Shown here in pieces: positions 44,763-54,800 of a DNA stretch of 64,000 bases. This DNA comes from Segetibacter sp. (GTDB taxonomy: Bacteria > Bacteroidota > Bacteroidia > Chitinophagales > Chitinophagaceae). The stretch lies in the NCBI RefSeq assembly GCF_025963695.1, contig NZ_JAOQAH010000067.1, positions 34,727-98,726 on the forward strand, written 5' to 3'. A program made the translations under genes and the position numbers. The notes under the pieces are model-generated. The model searched no databases and was not told the origin of the DNA. It worked only from the letters and a program-made list of their open reading frames with translations. How positions within the stretch are numbered: position 1 is the first letter of the stretch; each line of letters opens with the position of its first letter.

Positions 44763-45662
44763 ATGGCTTTTATCATCAACTACGACCATTGCTTATGTTG
44801 CGGAAGTGCAGCCATTAGTAAAGTGCTCACATGTACAGATTATACTGTTTCGCACGAGCAGTTTGATATATGGAAATGCACCTCTTGTACATTCAGATTT
44901 ACCCAGTGTGTACCTGCAGCCGATTATATTGGTTCATACTACCAGTCGTCTGATTATGTGTCGCACAGCGATTCGAAAAAGGGACTTATTAATAGCCTTT
45001 ACCATATTGTGAGGAACTATACGTTAAAAGGAAAGAGAGAGCTGATAAGAAAAACTACAGGACTTGAACAAGGTGTTTTATTGGACATAGGAGCGGGGAC
45101 AGGTGCTTTTACAAACACTATGCAACAAGCGGGATGGAACGTTACCGGCCTTGAACCAGATAGAATAGCAAGGGAAAATGCTTTGACCAACTATAATCTA
45201 AACCTGGCGGAATTAGGAGAACTGGATAATCTTGTAGGTGAAACATTTGACGCCATTACAATGTGGCATGTGTTGGAACACGTGCATGACCTTCACGGTT
45301 ATTTTGAAAAGTTTTTCGAAATCCTTAAGCCCGGGGGGCGGCTAATTGTTGCGGTTCCAAATTATACCAGTTACGATGCAACTGTTTATAAAGATCATTG
45401 GGCTGCTTATGATGTGCCCAGGCACTTGTATCACTTTTCGCCCAAAAGTATGCAGGTACTTCTAGAGAAGGAAGGCTTTATGCTGGAGACAATTAAGCCT
45501 ATGTGGTTTGATAGCTTTTACGTGAGTATGTTGAGCGAAAAGTATAAGCACGGAAAAAATAATCTGCTCAGCGCTGTTTGGAAGGGCCTTGTTTCGAATA
45601 TAAAAGCTATGTCCGATACAACAAAGTGTAGTTCGGTTATTTATATAATAAGGAAGAAGTAG
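44763..45662 (+). CDS. SAM-dependent methyltransferase with an N-terminal zinc-ribbon
   Basis: 299 residues. The N terminus has two Cys pairs (CLCCGS and CTSC) about 35 residues apart, a probable zinc-binding segment. The class I fold follows: LLDIGAGTGAFTNTMQQAG (SAM site), GLEPD and MWHVLEHVHD. This arrangement is typical of methyltransferases acting on sugars, cell-envelope polymers or quinone-like compounds; the substrate is unknown. A one-mismatch -7 box (TTTCTTTG, 44749-44756) lies just ahead of the start. Confidence 0.85.
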   Translation: MAFIINYDHCLCCGSAAISKVLTCTDYTVSHEQFDIWKCTSCTFRFTQCVPAADYIGSYYQSSDYVSHSDSKKGLINSLYHIVRNYTLKGKRELIRKTTGLEQGVLLDIGAGTGAFTNTMQQAGWNVTGLEPDRIARENALTNYNLNLAELGELDNLVGETFDAITMWHVLEHVHDLHGYFEKFFEILKPGGRLIVAVPNYTSYDATVYKDHWAAYDVPRHLYHFSPKSMQVLLEKEGFMLETIKPMWFDSFYVSMLSEKYKHGKNNLLSAVWKGLVSNIKAMSDTTKCSSVIYIIRKK

Positions 45663-45869
45663 GTATTTGAGTGGCTTTAAGTAATACGCTGTGCTTAATG
45701 CTAAACCTCCAAACACCGGTAGTGCACTTCTTGCCCCATCTTCAGTAAAGAACAATTAAGACGTGTAATTGCTAACCGTAAAGCAGCTATCTAACACGTA
45801 TTTATCGGTCTTTTTTCGTACAGAATAATAATTTCTTCATATTTCGCGTTGTAACCGAAACGAGATCAA

Positions 45870-45968
45870 ATGCCTGAAGATTATTATTATGAAACCGTGG
45901 AAGTAAGTTCCATCGGAATTTCATTAAAGGAATTACTAGAGTATTACCACTCTTTGTGCCAGCAGTAA
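45870..45968 (+). CDS. Candidate small protein (32 residues)
   Basis: MPEDYYYETVEVSSIGISLK followed by ELLEYYHSLCQQ. It is acidic with three consecutive tyrosines and an amphipathic C-terminal helix. A terminator hairpin starts 17 bases after its stop, which supports a real short gene. It stands in a 400-base gap between the methyltransferase and GH43 genes. No relatives were recognised. Confidence 0.4.
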   Translation: MPEDYYYETVEVSSIGISLKELLEYYHSLCQQ

Positions 45969-45984
45969 ATATAACCTGCCCGCC

Positions 45985-46008
45985 TCACGAACGGCCCTCG
46001 TGATTTTT
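45985..46008 (+). terminator. Terminator behind the candidate small gene
   Basis: TCACGA (45985-45990) pairs with TCGTGA (45998-46003) across a 7-base loop, followed by five T residues. Confidence 0.55.
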
Positions 46009-46021
46009 ATGGTATAAATGA

Positions 46022-46057
46022 GCCACCAGGATTCATGGGAACATTGGTGGCCTTTTT
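46022..46057 (+). terminator. Second terminator-like hairpin before GH43
   Basis: GCCACCA (46022-46028) pairs with TGGTGGC (46045-46051), followed by TTTTT. It may terminate plus-strand transcripts or act on the convergent GH43 transcript. Confidence 0.5.
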
Positions 46058-46080
46058 ATTTTAAAGAGTTAACCTCAGAA

Positions 46081-47163
46081 CTATTTTTTGTAAGTCTCCA
46101 CCATTGCTAATGTTCCATCTGCATTGTGCTTCAGTTCTGCCACCTTTATATTTCTCAGGTGTGTTTTTCCTGAAAGCTGTGTGTCGTGGTAAAAGATGTA
46201 CCACTTTCCTTTAAACTTCACTATTGAATGATGGGTTGTCCATCCCTCAACCGGCTGCATAAAAGTACCTTCATAAGTAAACGGACCATAAGGACTATTT
46301 CCAATTGCGTAAGCGAGTAAATGGGTATCGCCGGTAGAATAAGAGAAGTAGTATTTGCCTTTATGTTTGTGCATCCAGCCACCTTCGAAAAACCGGCGCT
46401 TATTGTCTTTGGTCAATAAAGGATTGCCTTCTTTATCGATGATCTGTACATCTTTTACCGATCCATCAAAACTCAGCATGTCTTTGCTCATTTTTGCCAC
46501 TTTTGCGGTTAGCGCTGGTTCATCGGGTTTTCCAAGGTCTGTTTTTGAACCGTTCGCATCATATTTTCCGTTAGCCCATCTTTGCAATTGCCCACCCCAG
46601 ATGCCGCCGAAATACATGTACGAGCTGCCATCGGTATCAGTAAAAACTGCCGGGTCTATGCTAAAGCTACCTTCAATCGGCTTTGGCTGCGCTTTAAATG
46701 GCCCAATGGGTGACTTGCCTGTTGCTACCCCAATTCTAAAAACATCCTGTTTATCCTTAACCGGAAAATACAGGTAATAAGTACCGTTTTTATAAGCTGC
46801 ATCCGGTGCCCATAATTGTCTTCCTGCCCATGGAATGTCTTTTACGCTTAATGCAACACCATGGTCTGTAACTTTTCCCGGTATGCCCGACATTGAAAGA
46901 ATGCGATAATCGCGCATGTCGAAATGATCTCCGTTGTCGTTTTCTTTTACACCTGCCTCAACATCGTGAGATGGATAAATGTAAATTTTGCCATTGAAAA
47001 CATGTGCTGATGGGTCTGCAGTATAGATATGTTTTACTAGAGGTTGTGCCAGATAATGATCAGTCGTGGTAGTAGCCTTTTGTGCCACTAACCGAGTGGT
47101 GATGCCTACTGAGAAAAGTGCAGCGGCGATTAAAATTGAATTAGAATTTGTGCGGTGGCGCAT
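46081..47163 (-). CDS. Exported glycoside hydrolase family 43 protein
   Basis: 360 residues. It has an N-terminal hydrophobic export segment (about residues 9-27, ending VAQ). The five-bladed propeller motifs are visible: TADPSAHVFNGKIYIYPSHD with the catalytic base Asp50, SFSIDPAVFTDTDG with Asp170, and RRFFEGGWMHK with the acid Glu260. GH43 enzymes cut beta-xylosides or alpha-arabinosides. It is probably periplasmic and part of the uptake region with the CBM9-like protein upstream. Confidence 0.88.
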   Translation of the reverse strand: MRHRTNSNSILIAAALFSVGITTRLVAQKATTTTDHYLAQPLVKHIYTADPSAHVFNGKIYIYPSHDVEAGVKENDNGDHFDMRDYRILSMSGIPGKVTDHGVALSVKDIPWAGRQLWAPDAAYKNGTYYLYFPVKDKQDVFRIGVATGKSPIGPFKAQPKPIEGSFSIDPAVFTDTDGSSYMYFGGIWGGQLQRWANGKYDANGSKTDLGKPDEPALTAKVAKMSKDMLSFDGSVKDVQIIDKEGNPLLTKDNKRRFFEGGWMHKHKGKYYFSYSTGDTHLLAYAIGNSPYGPFTYEGTFMQPVEGWTTHHSIVKFKGKWYIFYHDTQLSGKTHLRNIKVAELKHNADGTLAMVETYKK

Positions 47164-47262
47164 AGTGTTAGATACTTTATTTAATAATGATTTAGTTTGT
47201 TTTCTTAGGTAATGGTAATCGTTTTATTTGGTTCGCTGCTATTTTGACTAATGAAAATTGCC

Positions 47263-47439
47263 TTATAATTTTTTTATTTGCTTATTTCCCGTCAACGACC
47301 TCATCCGGCTGATCGCGGTCTTGTTTAACTGTTGCGATCGCTCATTTTGGGGCAATTCCTGGTGTAGTAAAACAGCATTAATACTTTCTAAATCGGAAGT
47401 TTTTATGAGCGAAGGTTCGGCCGCCATATATACTGCCAT
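47263..47439 (-). CDS. Candidate small protein (58 residues)
   Basis: Starts MAVYMAAEPSLIKTSDLESI and ends MRSLTGNKQIKKL. The composition (Gln, Asn, Glu, Lys) looks protein-like, better than a Cys/Phe-rich frame on the opposite strand. The frame continues upstream for eight hydrophobic residues without a start, so it could be a gene remnant. It lies between the GH43 and CBM9-like genes. No homology was recognised. Confidence 0.3.
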   Translation of the reverse strand: MAVYMAAEPSLIKTSDLESINAVLLHQELPQNERSQQLNKTAISRMRSLTGNKQIKKL

Positions 47440-47506
47440 GAATGGAAGTATAGCAAAAACAGTTTAACTACAGACCGGATTTAGAATAAAATTATCAGCA
47501 GGAAGA

Positions 47507-48271
47507 TTACTGAAATTTAATAGGCGGAAATTTTTCGATTTCATGAAATGATCTTTGGATGGTCGGAGACCAGGAGTATTTGATCATCTTGCCGCCGTCA
47601 TAGTCAAGTCTGCAAAAATTGGCCATCCAAACAGTACCGCTTGCAGGCGGAACATTAGGAATGAGACTGAGGATGGTGTATGGTAAAAAAACTTCAGCAG
47701 TCCATGCTTTGATTAACCCACCCACTTCTGCTTTTCCACCTGTTACATTTACCTGTTTTTTAATGGGTTTTCTTTCTTCAACCAAAGGGTATTTTGGAGC
47801 CCACGAGTATAATTGGGTGCTTGTCTTCGACAAGGTTAAAATCAGTTCCCTGCCCATCTGGTTTATTTCATATTCGAAATATACGGGCGATGAGGGTGTT
47901 GGAAGAAAAAAAACTTCGAATACGTCTCCGTTGTAAATCTCTTCAAAGTCGTTGTATTCTTTGGTAGTTATTTTATCATCTTCGCCACTAAAAAGCACAT
48001 ATATACCGGTTGTGGAGTAGATGATTTTAAACTTACTTTCATAATTTCTTCCACCGGTGTCAAGCTTGGTCATATTATTCCAATTAGCCTTTCCCCATTC
48101 GGCATTATCTCCTTTACCGTTAATCGTAAAATCACTCGCTTGTACAACACTTATTTGACTAGCCGAAATTGTTTTAGACCTTACAAGGGAATTGCTACCA
48201 GGTGTTTGGCGACTGAATGAACAGCGAAGAAATAGAGCAGGAAGCATGAGCAGAAGAAGGGAATGCCTCAT
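47507..48271 (-). CDS. CBM9-like carbohydrate-binding exported protein
   Basis: 254 residues with a hydrophobic export signal (MRHSLLLLMLPALFLRCSFS; the Cys might act as a poor lipobox). The fold resembles the family 9-like carbohydrate-binding proteins common in Bacteroidota. Supporting segments are FTINGKGDNAEWGKANWN, NGDVFEVFFLP, TAEVFLPY and a C-terminal MANFCRLDYD. It probably binds an oligosaccharide in the periplasm or at the surface. It is transcribed toward GH43. Confidence 0.75.
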   Translation of the reverse strand: MRHSLLLLMLPALFLRCSFSRQTPGSNSLVRSKTISASQISVVQASDFTINGKGDNAEWGKANWNNMTKLDTGGRNYESKFKIIYSTTGIYVLFSGEDDKITTKEYNDFEEIYNGDVFEVFFLPTPSSPVYFEYEINQMGRELILTLSKTSTQLYSWAPKYPLVEERKPIKKQVNVTGGKAEVGGLIKAWTAEVFLPYTILSLIPNVPPASGTVWMANFCRLDYDGGKMIKYSWSPTIQRSFHEIEKFPPIKFQ

Positions 48272-48440
48272 TATATATTTGGTATTAACTGATGGAAAGA
48301 ACCTGTTTAATTCTCCGGTGCGTCATACTGTTTTTTTGTCTGTTGATCTACAGGGAAAGCGTTTAAGCAAGAAAAAGCAGTCTCTACATTCAATCCCCAA
48401 ATTAAACAATCAAACCGGAATTAGTAATGGAGGTAACCTT

Positions 48441-48448
48441 TAAGTTTG
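48441..48448 (+). promoter_or_regulatory. -7 box of the exported RidA gene
   Basis: TAAGTTTG matches TAnnTTTG and ends 17 bases before the ATG at 48466. Confidence 0.45.
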
Positions 48449-48465
48449 CTGATTAAAACCGAAAA

Positions 48466-49008
48466 ATGAAAAAAAACCATGATTTAATCTTTATTCCTCT
48501 TTTTCTATTTCTATCGTGGTCCACTACCAGCAGTGCGCAGTCAGCTAAGGTTGATCCGGAAAAAAAAGTGAAAGAACTTGGAATTCATTTAACAGAACCA
48601 GCCGCCCCTACAGCTAACTTTCTTAAAGCGGTGCGTATTGCAAACCTCGTATATCTTTCGGGACATGGACCGGATAAGCCTGAGGGAGGACAGGTTACAG
48701 GCAAATTAGGGAGTGATTTAACGATTGAGCAGGGGCAGGAAGCGGCCAGGTTGGTAGGTATTTCATTGTTGTCGAGTTTGAAAAAAGAAATCGGAACCCT
48801 AGGCAAGGTTAAACGGATCGTCAAAGTGTTAGGAATGGTAAATGCAGTACCAACTTTTACTAATCATTCACAGGTTATAAATGGGTTTTCGGATCTGATG
48901 GTGCAGGTATTTGGAATTGATGGAAAGCATGCACGTTCTGCAGTTGGGGTAGGTTCTCTGCCAGGTAATATTCCTGTAGAAATTGAAATGATTGTGGAAC
49001 TGAAATAA
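48466..49008 (+). CDS. Exported RidA-family protein (first copy)
   Basis: 180 residues with a Sec signal (MKKNHDLIFIPLFLFLSWST, cleavage near SSAQ). The YjgF/RidA fold follows: ANLVYLSGHGPD, VKVLGMVNAVPTF and HARSAVGVGSLPGNIPVEIE, which holds the conserved arginine. Cytoplasmic RidA hydrolyses reactive enamines/imines made by PLP enzymes. Export is unusual and fits the exported SelA-like PLP enzymes encoded 6-10 kb away. It precedes the SMP-30-like gene by about 105 bases. Confidence 0.85.
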   Translation: MKKNHDLIFIPLFLFLSWSTTSSAQSAKVDPEKKVKELGIHLTEPAAPTANFLKAVRIANLVYLSGHGPDKPEGGQVTGKLGSDLTIEQGQEAARLVGISLLSSLKKEIGTLGKVKRIVKVLGMVNAVPTFTNHSQVINGFSDLMVQVFGIDGKHARSAVGVGSLPGNIPVEIEMIVELK

Positions 49009-49121
49009 TAAAATGCCCTAATAATGATACATACCTCGTTGCCTCAAAATTACACATCAGGAGTTCCGCTGACTATAACTTAGACAGTTGAAATTAATAG
49101 AAACAAATTTTAATGCTTTTT

Positions 49122-50045
49122 ATGAAACATCTATACCTGATGCTATTTGCACTGACGCTAATGACTTTGTTTGCCTGTAAGGGCGCTAAGAAGATGTCGC
49201 AGGCGGAAGAACTTTTTAAGTCTTCGGTCTTAACGCCCGCTAAGAGTTTTACCGGCGGTGTAGAAGGTCCGGCTGTAGATAAGGCAGGTGTTTTGTATGC
49301 TGTAAATTTTGCTAAGGAAGGCACTATTGGAATAATACCACAGACAGGCCAACCTTCACTTTTTATAGAACTTCCTAATAAGAGCATAGGCAACGGTATC
49401 CGTTTTAACAGTAAAGGAGAGATGCTAATCGCCGATTATACAAACCATAATATTTTAAAGGTTGACATGGCAACTAAACAAATTTCCGTTTTTGCGCATG
49501 AGCCTTCAATGAGTCAACCAAATGATATAGCAATTGACAGCAAAGACAGGTTGTACGCAAGCGACCCCAACTGGAAATCGGGTACTGGTGCTATTTGGCG
49601 GATAGACACAAATGGCAAAGTAACGCTACTTGAAAAAAATATGGGAACGACAAACGGGATTGAGGTAAGCCCCGACGATAAAAGATTGTATGTAAATGAA
49701 TCAGTTCAACGCAAAGTGTGGGTGTATGATTTATCACCAGGGGGCCAGATCAGTAATAAGCGTTTACTGATCGGGTTTCCCGATTTTGGCATGGATGGAA
49801 TGCGATGTGATACCGAAGGCAACTTGTATATCACCAGGCATGGAAAAGGAACGATCGCAAAAGTTTCACCTGAAGGCAAACTTCTACAGGAATTAATCTT
49901 AAAAGGCAAAAAACCATCAAACATTGCTTTTGGAGGAACAGATGGACGCACCGCTTATACTACTCTACAGGACCAGGGAAATATAGAGGCATTTAGGGTA
50001 GACAAGCCTGGAAGAGAATGGGAGATGCAAAAGAACAACCACTAA
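49122..50045 (+). CDS. SMP-30/gluconolactonase-like lipoprotein
   Basis: 307 residues from the ATG at 49122 (another at 49113). It has a lipoprotein signal with lipobox LFAC. The six-bladed propeller motifs VEGPAVDKAGVLYAV, SQPNDIAIDSKDRLYASDPN, GTTNGIEVSPDDKRLYVNES and DGMRCDTEGNLYITRHGKGT supply the Glu, Asn and Asp metal ligands. Family members hydrolyse sugar lactones. It may act on lactones made by the PQQ-type sugar dehydrogenase of this region. Confidence 0.85.
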   Translation: MKHLYLMLFALTLMTLFACKGAKKMSQAEELFKSSVLTPAKSFTGGVEGPAVDKAGVLYAVNFAKEGTIGIIPQTGQPSLFIELPNKSIGNGIRFNSKGEMLIADYTNHNILKVDMATKQISVFAHEPSMSQPNDIAIDSKDRLYASDPNWKSGTGAIWRIDTNGKVTLLEKNMGTTNGIEVSPDDKRLYVNESVQRKVWVYDLSPGGQISNKRLLIGFPDFGMDGMRCDTEGNLYITRHGKGTIAKVSPEGKLLQELILKGKKPSNIAFGGTDGRTAYTTLQDQGNIEAFRVDKPGREWEMQKNNH

Positions 50046-50150
50046 TAGTTTAAGTGTAGTTGGGTAAAAAGTCAAATAAGTGCCCGGGTAAGAGCGGATT
50101 GCAAATAGAGAGTCGGGTTCGCAATTGCTTTGATGAAATTACTTACAACA

Positions 50151-50171
50151 GTAAAAGGGAGTGACACAACA
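50151..50171 (+). repeat. Dispersed intergenic repeat, A core
   Basis: Contains AAAAGGGAGTGACACAACAT, between the convergent SMP-30-like and susD genes. Confidence 0.65.
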
Positions 50172-50222
50172 TAAGCGCCCCAAAGGTGTAACGCTGGTAA
50201 CAAAAGAATTTCATAGACTAAA

Positions 50223-50257
50223 AAATAAAAGCACTCTTTTTGGGAGTGCTTTTATTT
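50223..50257. terminator. Bidirectional terminator between the SMP-30-like and susD genes
   Basis: A perfect 14-bp stem, AAATAAAAGCACTC (50223-50236) with GAGTGCTTTTATTT (50244-50257), has A-rich and T-rich outer arms. It can serve both convergent transcripts. Confidence 0.85.
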
Positions 50258-50287
50258 CAAAGATGCTTTCTTCTATTCATTTTTCTA

Positions 50288-51874
50288 CTACCTCACATCC
50301 CACCAAATACGGGTTGCAGGGCTATCCTTTCCATTCAAATGAGCAGCCACTGCTTTATCTACTGCAGCTTTACTGGCATTGGTTACCACATTTGGATAAG
50401 TTAAGCGTTTGATAAACGAACCTAACGGAAGGTCTGCATTTTTAGTTACCATAACAGGATACAGCTTCGGATACCCTGTTCTTCTGAATTCAGACCATGC
50501 TTCCGTTCCTTCAGGATATAGTGCAATCCATTTTTGAGTAATGATCTTTTCCAGCTTTTGTTCCATTGTTGCGCCTTCATCCCATTTTACAGTAACGCTG
50601 GTTAAAGCCGGGGAATTGTTAGCTGCATTTTTTGGATCTACGTAGGGTATTTGCGTAGTTGTACTTTGTAAATAAGCATCCACTCCTGTAGCTCCGGTTG
50701 CTTTAAAAGAAGCTCTTATCCCGTTTTCATAAAACTGTTGCACCGTTCCACCCATGTCCCAACCTCTTAAAGCTCCTTCAGCTCGTAAGAAGTAACTTTC
50801 TGCCACATCCACTTGTTTAACTGGAGAAGTTTCAGTGACATTTGGTTTTGAATAATCCTGGTACCGATCCTTCGCTGGTTTTTCAACTCCGGGCCGTATT
50901 CCTTTTATTTGACCTCCTGCAGCAGGATCTATAGCAGGAAGTGCATATAAAGGAAGTCTTGGATCAGCGAACCCTTTTAAATAGGTTTCAATTGGTGCTG
51001 CTACACGCGTATCTGACCAGGCATTAGTCATGGTGAAATAAGGATTTGTAGCAGTAGGCACTATTGAAAAAGATCCGGTAGCATCTTCAAGAACTCCACC
51101 ATTGGCTGCATTTACGGCTTTTTCTCCTTCAGTCTTTGCTTTTGTTGGGCTAACCAGGGAAATACGCATAGCGAGACGCAGCCGTAAAGTATTAGCAAGT
51201 CTTATCCATTTAGTATACTCGCCTTTAAAAACAGATCTGTCCCATTTGCTAAAACGAGACATGTCAGCATTTGGATTAGCGGCTTCCGCAGCCTTTAATG
51301 AAGCAACAGCCTGGTCTAAATCAGCGAAAAATGCGTTGTATGCTTCCTCTTCAGAATCAAAGTCTACCTGGGCCGCTGTGCCATATTTTGTGTAGGGGTA
51401 TGGGCCAAAGGTGTCCACTAGTCTATGCCCGCCGGCCACTTTAATGATCAAAGCAATTGCATACAAATCAGGATATTTAGTATCGTATCCCCTTTTCTTC
51501 AACAACAGCCAGTTATCCATCACTCCCTGTGTAGTTAGATTCCAGGCTGTATTAATCCATCCTCCTACCATAAAGTAGGTCATGGTATTCTCGTTATTGA
51601 GGAATGGTGTAGGTGACTCATTGTATCCTGCGTAGGACTCAGCCTGCAGATTTTGTTGCGTCTGAACATTGGTCGCTGTAGAAACAACACTATTCATCAT
51701 TGAAGGCAATAAAAAGCCACCTTCATTTGCATCCTGCTGTAAGTCCAGATCGGAAAGCAATTTCTGATCTGCATTTAAACCTTCGAGCTTCTGACAAGAC
51801 ATAGCAGTTAACATTAACAAGCTTAGTCCAAGCACCTTAAAAGGTGCTTTTTTTATTGAATATTTTCTTTTCAT
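50288..51874 (-). CDS. SusD/RagB-family nutrient-binding lipoprotein
   Basis: 528 residues with a lipoprotein signal (lipobox TAMSC, Cys about 27). The TPR-rich SusD fold, closer to the SusD-like type 2 group, is suggested by AYAIALIIKVAGGHRLVDTF, GEYTKWIRLANTLRLRLAMR and AEGALRGWDMGG. It caps the SusC transporter and binds substrate at the cell surface. It lies 19 bases after susC in the same unit. Confidence 0.92.
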   Translation of the reverse strand: MKRKYSIKKAPFKVLGLSLLMLTAMSCQKLEGLNADQKLLSDLDLQQDANEGGFLLPSMMNSVVSTATNVQTQQNLQAESYAGYNESPTPFLNNENTMTYFMVGGWINTAWNLTTQGVMDNWLLLKKRGYDTKYPDLYAIALIIKVAGGHRLVDTFGPYPYTKYGTAAQVDFDSEEEAYNAFFADLDQAVASLKAAEAANPNADMSRFSKWDRSVFKGEYTKWIRLANTLRLRLAMRISLVSPTKAKTEGEKAVNAANGGVLEDATGSFSIVPTATNPYFTMTNAWSDTRVAAPIETYLKGFADPRLPLYALPAIDPAAGGQIKGIRPGVEKPAKDRYQDYSKPNVTETSPVKQVDVAESYFLRAEGALRGWDMGGTVQQFYENGIRASFKATGATGVDAYLQSTTTQIPYVDPKNAANNSPALTSVTVKWDEGATMEQKLEKIITQKWIALYPEGTEAWSEFRRTGYPKLYPVMVTKNADLPLGSFIKRLTYPNVVTNASKAAVDKAVAAHLNGKDSPATRIWWDVR

Positions 51875-51893
51875 GATAATAGACTTTAAAATT

Positions 51894-54800
51894 TTATAAT
51901 GTTACTTTAAGTGACACACCAACGGATCTTTGAGAAGGCATTGAAAAACCCTCAATACCCTGTAAAGCATTGGCAGTTGAGATGCTGATTTCAGGATCAA
52001 AAGGCGCTTTCTTATAAAAAATCAACAAATTTCTACCGATCAGCGATAGGGTCATGTTTTTAATTGCCTTTGTAACCGGGGGAAGAGAAAACCCTATGGC
52101 AAGTTCTCGGAAACGTATATTCGTTGCATCAAAAACATATTCTTCGGCGGCTGCGGCAATATCTGCCTTACCAGAAATGTATTGATAATAAGTTTCTGCA
52201 GGTATCAATTTTCCGTTGACCATAACGCCACCATTGTCTCTTGCTTCACCTGACCTTTTTGACAAACCTTTAAAATCCAGCCACTGTTCTGTTGATGAAG
52301 CAATCTGGCCTCCAAACCTGCTGTCAATAAGAAATGATAATACGAAGCTCTTATAATTGAAACTGTTATTGAAGCCTAGTAAGAAGTTAGGATTTGAATT
52401 TCCCAGATAGCGGTCATTTGCCGGGGCAACCAATGGTAGGCCTGTTGTTGCATTATATTGCATGCCGCCCTTATCATCTCTAAGATAGGTTCTTCCGAAT
52501 ATATCTCCATAGGCTCCATATTCTCTGCCTCCTAACGTCGGGCTTCCTGGTTTGCTTAAGAATAATTGAGTAAGTCTAAAACCACTATTTAATACAAACC
52601 TGTCCGTTACCAATAAATTACTTAACTCTCTGATTTGGTTAACATTTTTAGAAAAATTCAGAGTAGGTGTCCACCTGACTTTTCCAATCTGTCCATTATA
52701 GCTTGCTATAGCTTCTACTCCTTTATTTAAGATAGTACCTCCATTAATCCAGAAATTGGTTGTGCCTGAACCGGCAGGAGCACCTATCTGAAACACCTGG
52801 TCAAAAGTAGTTGCATGATAATAGGTAACATTTAAGCTCAATTTGTCTTTAAAAAATCTAAGTTCTGCACCTAATTCATAAGAACGTGTTCGTTCCGGCT
52901 TTAACTGGGAAGTATCTGTACCGCTAAAGAATGGTAAAGCTGTTCTGCCATTAATATTCCCGTCAACCGCCAGAGAATAATTAGGATTTAAATTAGCTAC
53001 ACCGAATGGTAATGCATTACCAACTTCAGCATAAGAACCTCTTAATTTTGCAAAGGACAGAATATTTGAGGTACCTATGTTTTGGGTTAAGACGTATGAT
53101 ACTCCAACTGATGGATAGAAGAATGATTGTGGTACGGTAGAAGACCATTCGTTTCTTGCTGTAGCATCAAGAAACACGGTCTCCTTATATCCTACAGTTG
53201 CTGTAGCAAATACTGCACGTGAAACTCTTTTCTGCAAACTTTCAGTATGCACGAAATTTCCCTGCAAAGCATATGCAGAGAAGAAATTAGGGTAAGCTAA
53301 GGTTGTGTTAGCGCCATTTGTACCTAAATTCAAAGAATGAAAAGTATTTACTGTATTACTGAAACCTACTGTTCCGGATAGCGAAACAGCTTCTTTTATT
53401 TTTTTATTTCCGCTTAGCAGTACATCAGAATATAATTGCTCTGTAGTGGTTGGATTGGTAGTATATCCACCGTTATTACCAACATTAATGGGATCGGAGG
53501 ATGCATGTAATCTTTGCTCATAATGATCCGCAGCCCTGTCGTAAGTACCTCTGGCCTGGAAGTTAAGCCCTTCAGCAATATCCCATTTGCCAGATAAGGC
53601 ATAAATACCACGGCTGCGTTTTTCTTCGCTTTGAATCCTGTTCTGTATCCAATAAGGGTTTTGATTAGAACTTGCCTCGTTTCTTACATAGGGCCAGTTC
53701 TGCACAAACATATTTCTGGCAGGGTCAAATCTTTGGTAATTAGCGCCGCTGTACCTGGAAAAATTGTCGCCTACCGGGAATAAATACAAGCTAAACAACG
53801 GACTATTGTTCCATCCGGAGCCGGGACGATTTTTTGCATTCTGGTTGATATAATTGATAGATGCATCAATAGTTACTTTATCAAACACCCGTGTACTACC
53901 ACGTAAATTAATATTGTGCCTGTAGTAAGTGTTCTGCGGAACTATACCTTTAGAAGAAGTATTTGCATAAGACAAATAAAACTGACTTACTTCATTTCCA
54001 TTAGTAACCGAAAGACTATTTATTAAGTCGGTACCTGTTACAAAGAAATCTTTAAGATGTGTGTCACTTCCGGTAGTGATTTTAGGACCCCAGCTATCAT
54101 TAATAGCAGTATTTGCATTTCCTCCTGCACCTTGTCCATAACTTGTTTGTATTTCCGGAAGTACTAGTGGATTACTAAACATAGCAGTTGAACTAAAGGT
54201 AACTGCGGCCACCCCTCTGCGTCCCTTTTTTGTTGTAATTATAATAACACCATTAGCAGCCTGGCTTCCATAAAGAGCAGCAGCCGAAGCTCCTTTTAAG
54301 ATCTGCAAACTTTCAATATCTTCAGGATTAAGGTTAGAAATTGCATCGCCTCCGTCCCTTGTAAAAGCTATGCCTCCACTTTGAGGTCCGTTGGCATTAC
54401 TCATGGGAATGCCGTCGATTACGTATAATGGCTGATTGTTTCCCGTAATAGATTTACTGCCACGCAGTAATACTCTTGACGATGAACCCGGCCCATTTCC
54501 TGCTGTAATTACAACGCCTGCTGCCTTACCTGCAAGCGCGTTTATTAGATTAGGACTTTTTACCCTGTTTAATTCTTCGCCTGATACATTTTGTGTTGCA
54601 TAAGTAATACTCTTCGAGGATCTCTGAAGCCCTAAAGCCGTAACAACAACTGTATTTAATGTTTTAGCATCGGAAGAAAGCTGAAGATCAATAACTGATT
54701 TTCCTTGGATATTGATGTTCTGTACTCCAAATCCTATTGAAGTAAATACCAAAGTTCCGTTAGACGGTGCACTAATAGAATAATCACCTTTTGAATCGGT

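Noticed and set aside
47258..47467. Plus-strand 69-codon frame between GH43 and the CBM9-like gene
   Set aside because: Cys/Phe/Trp-rich and opposite a better-looking minus-strand frame.
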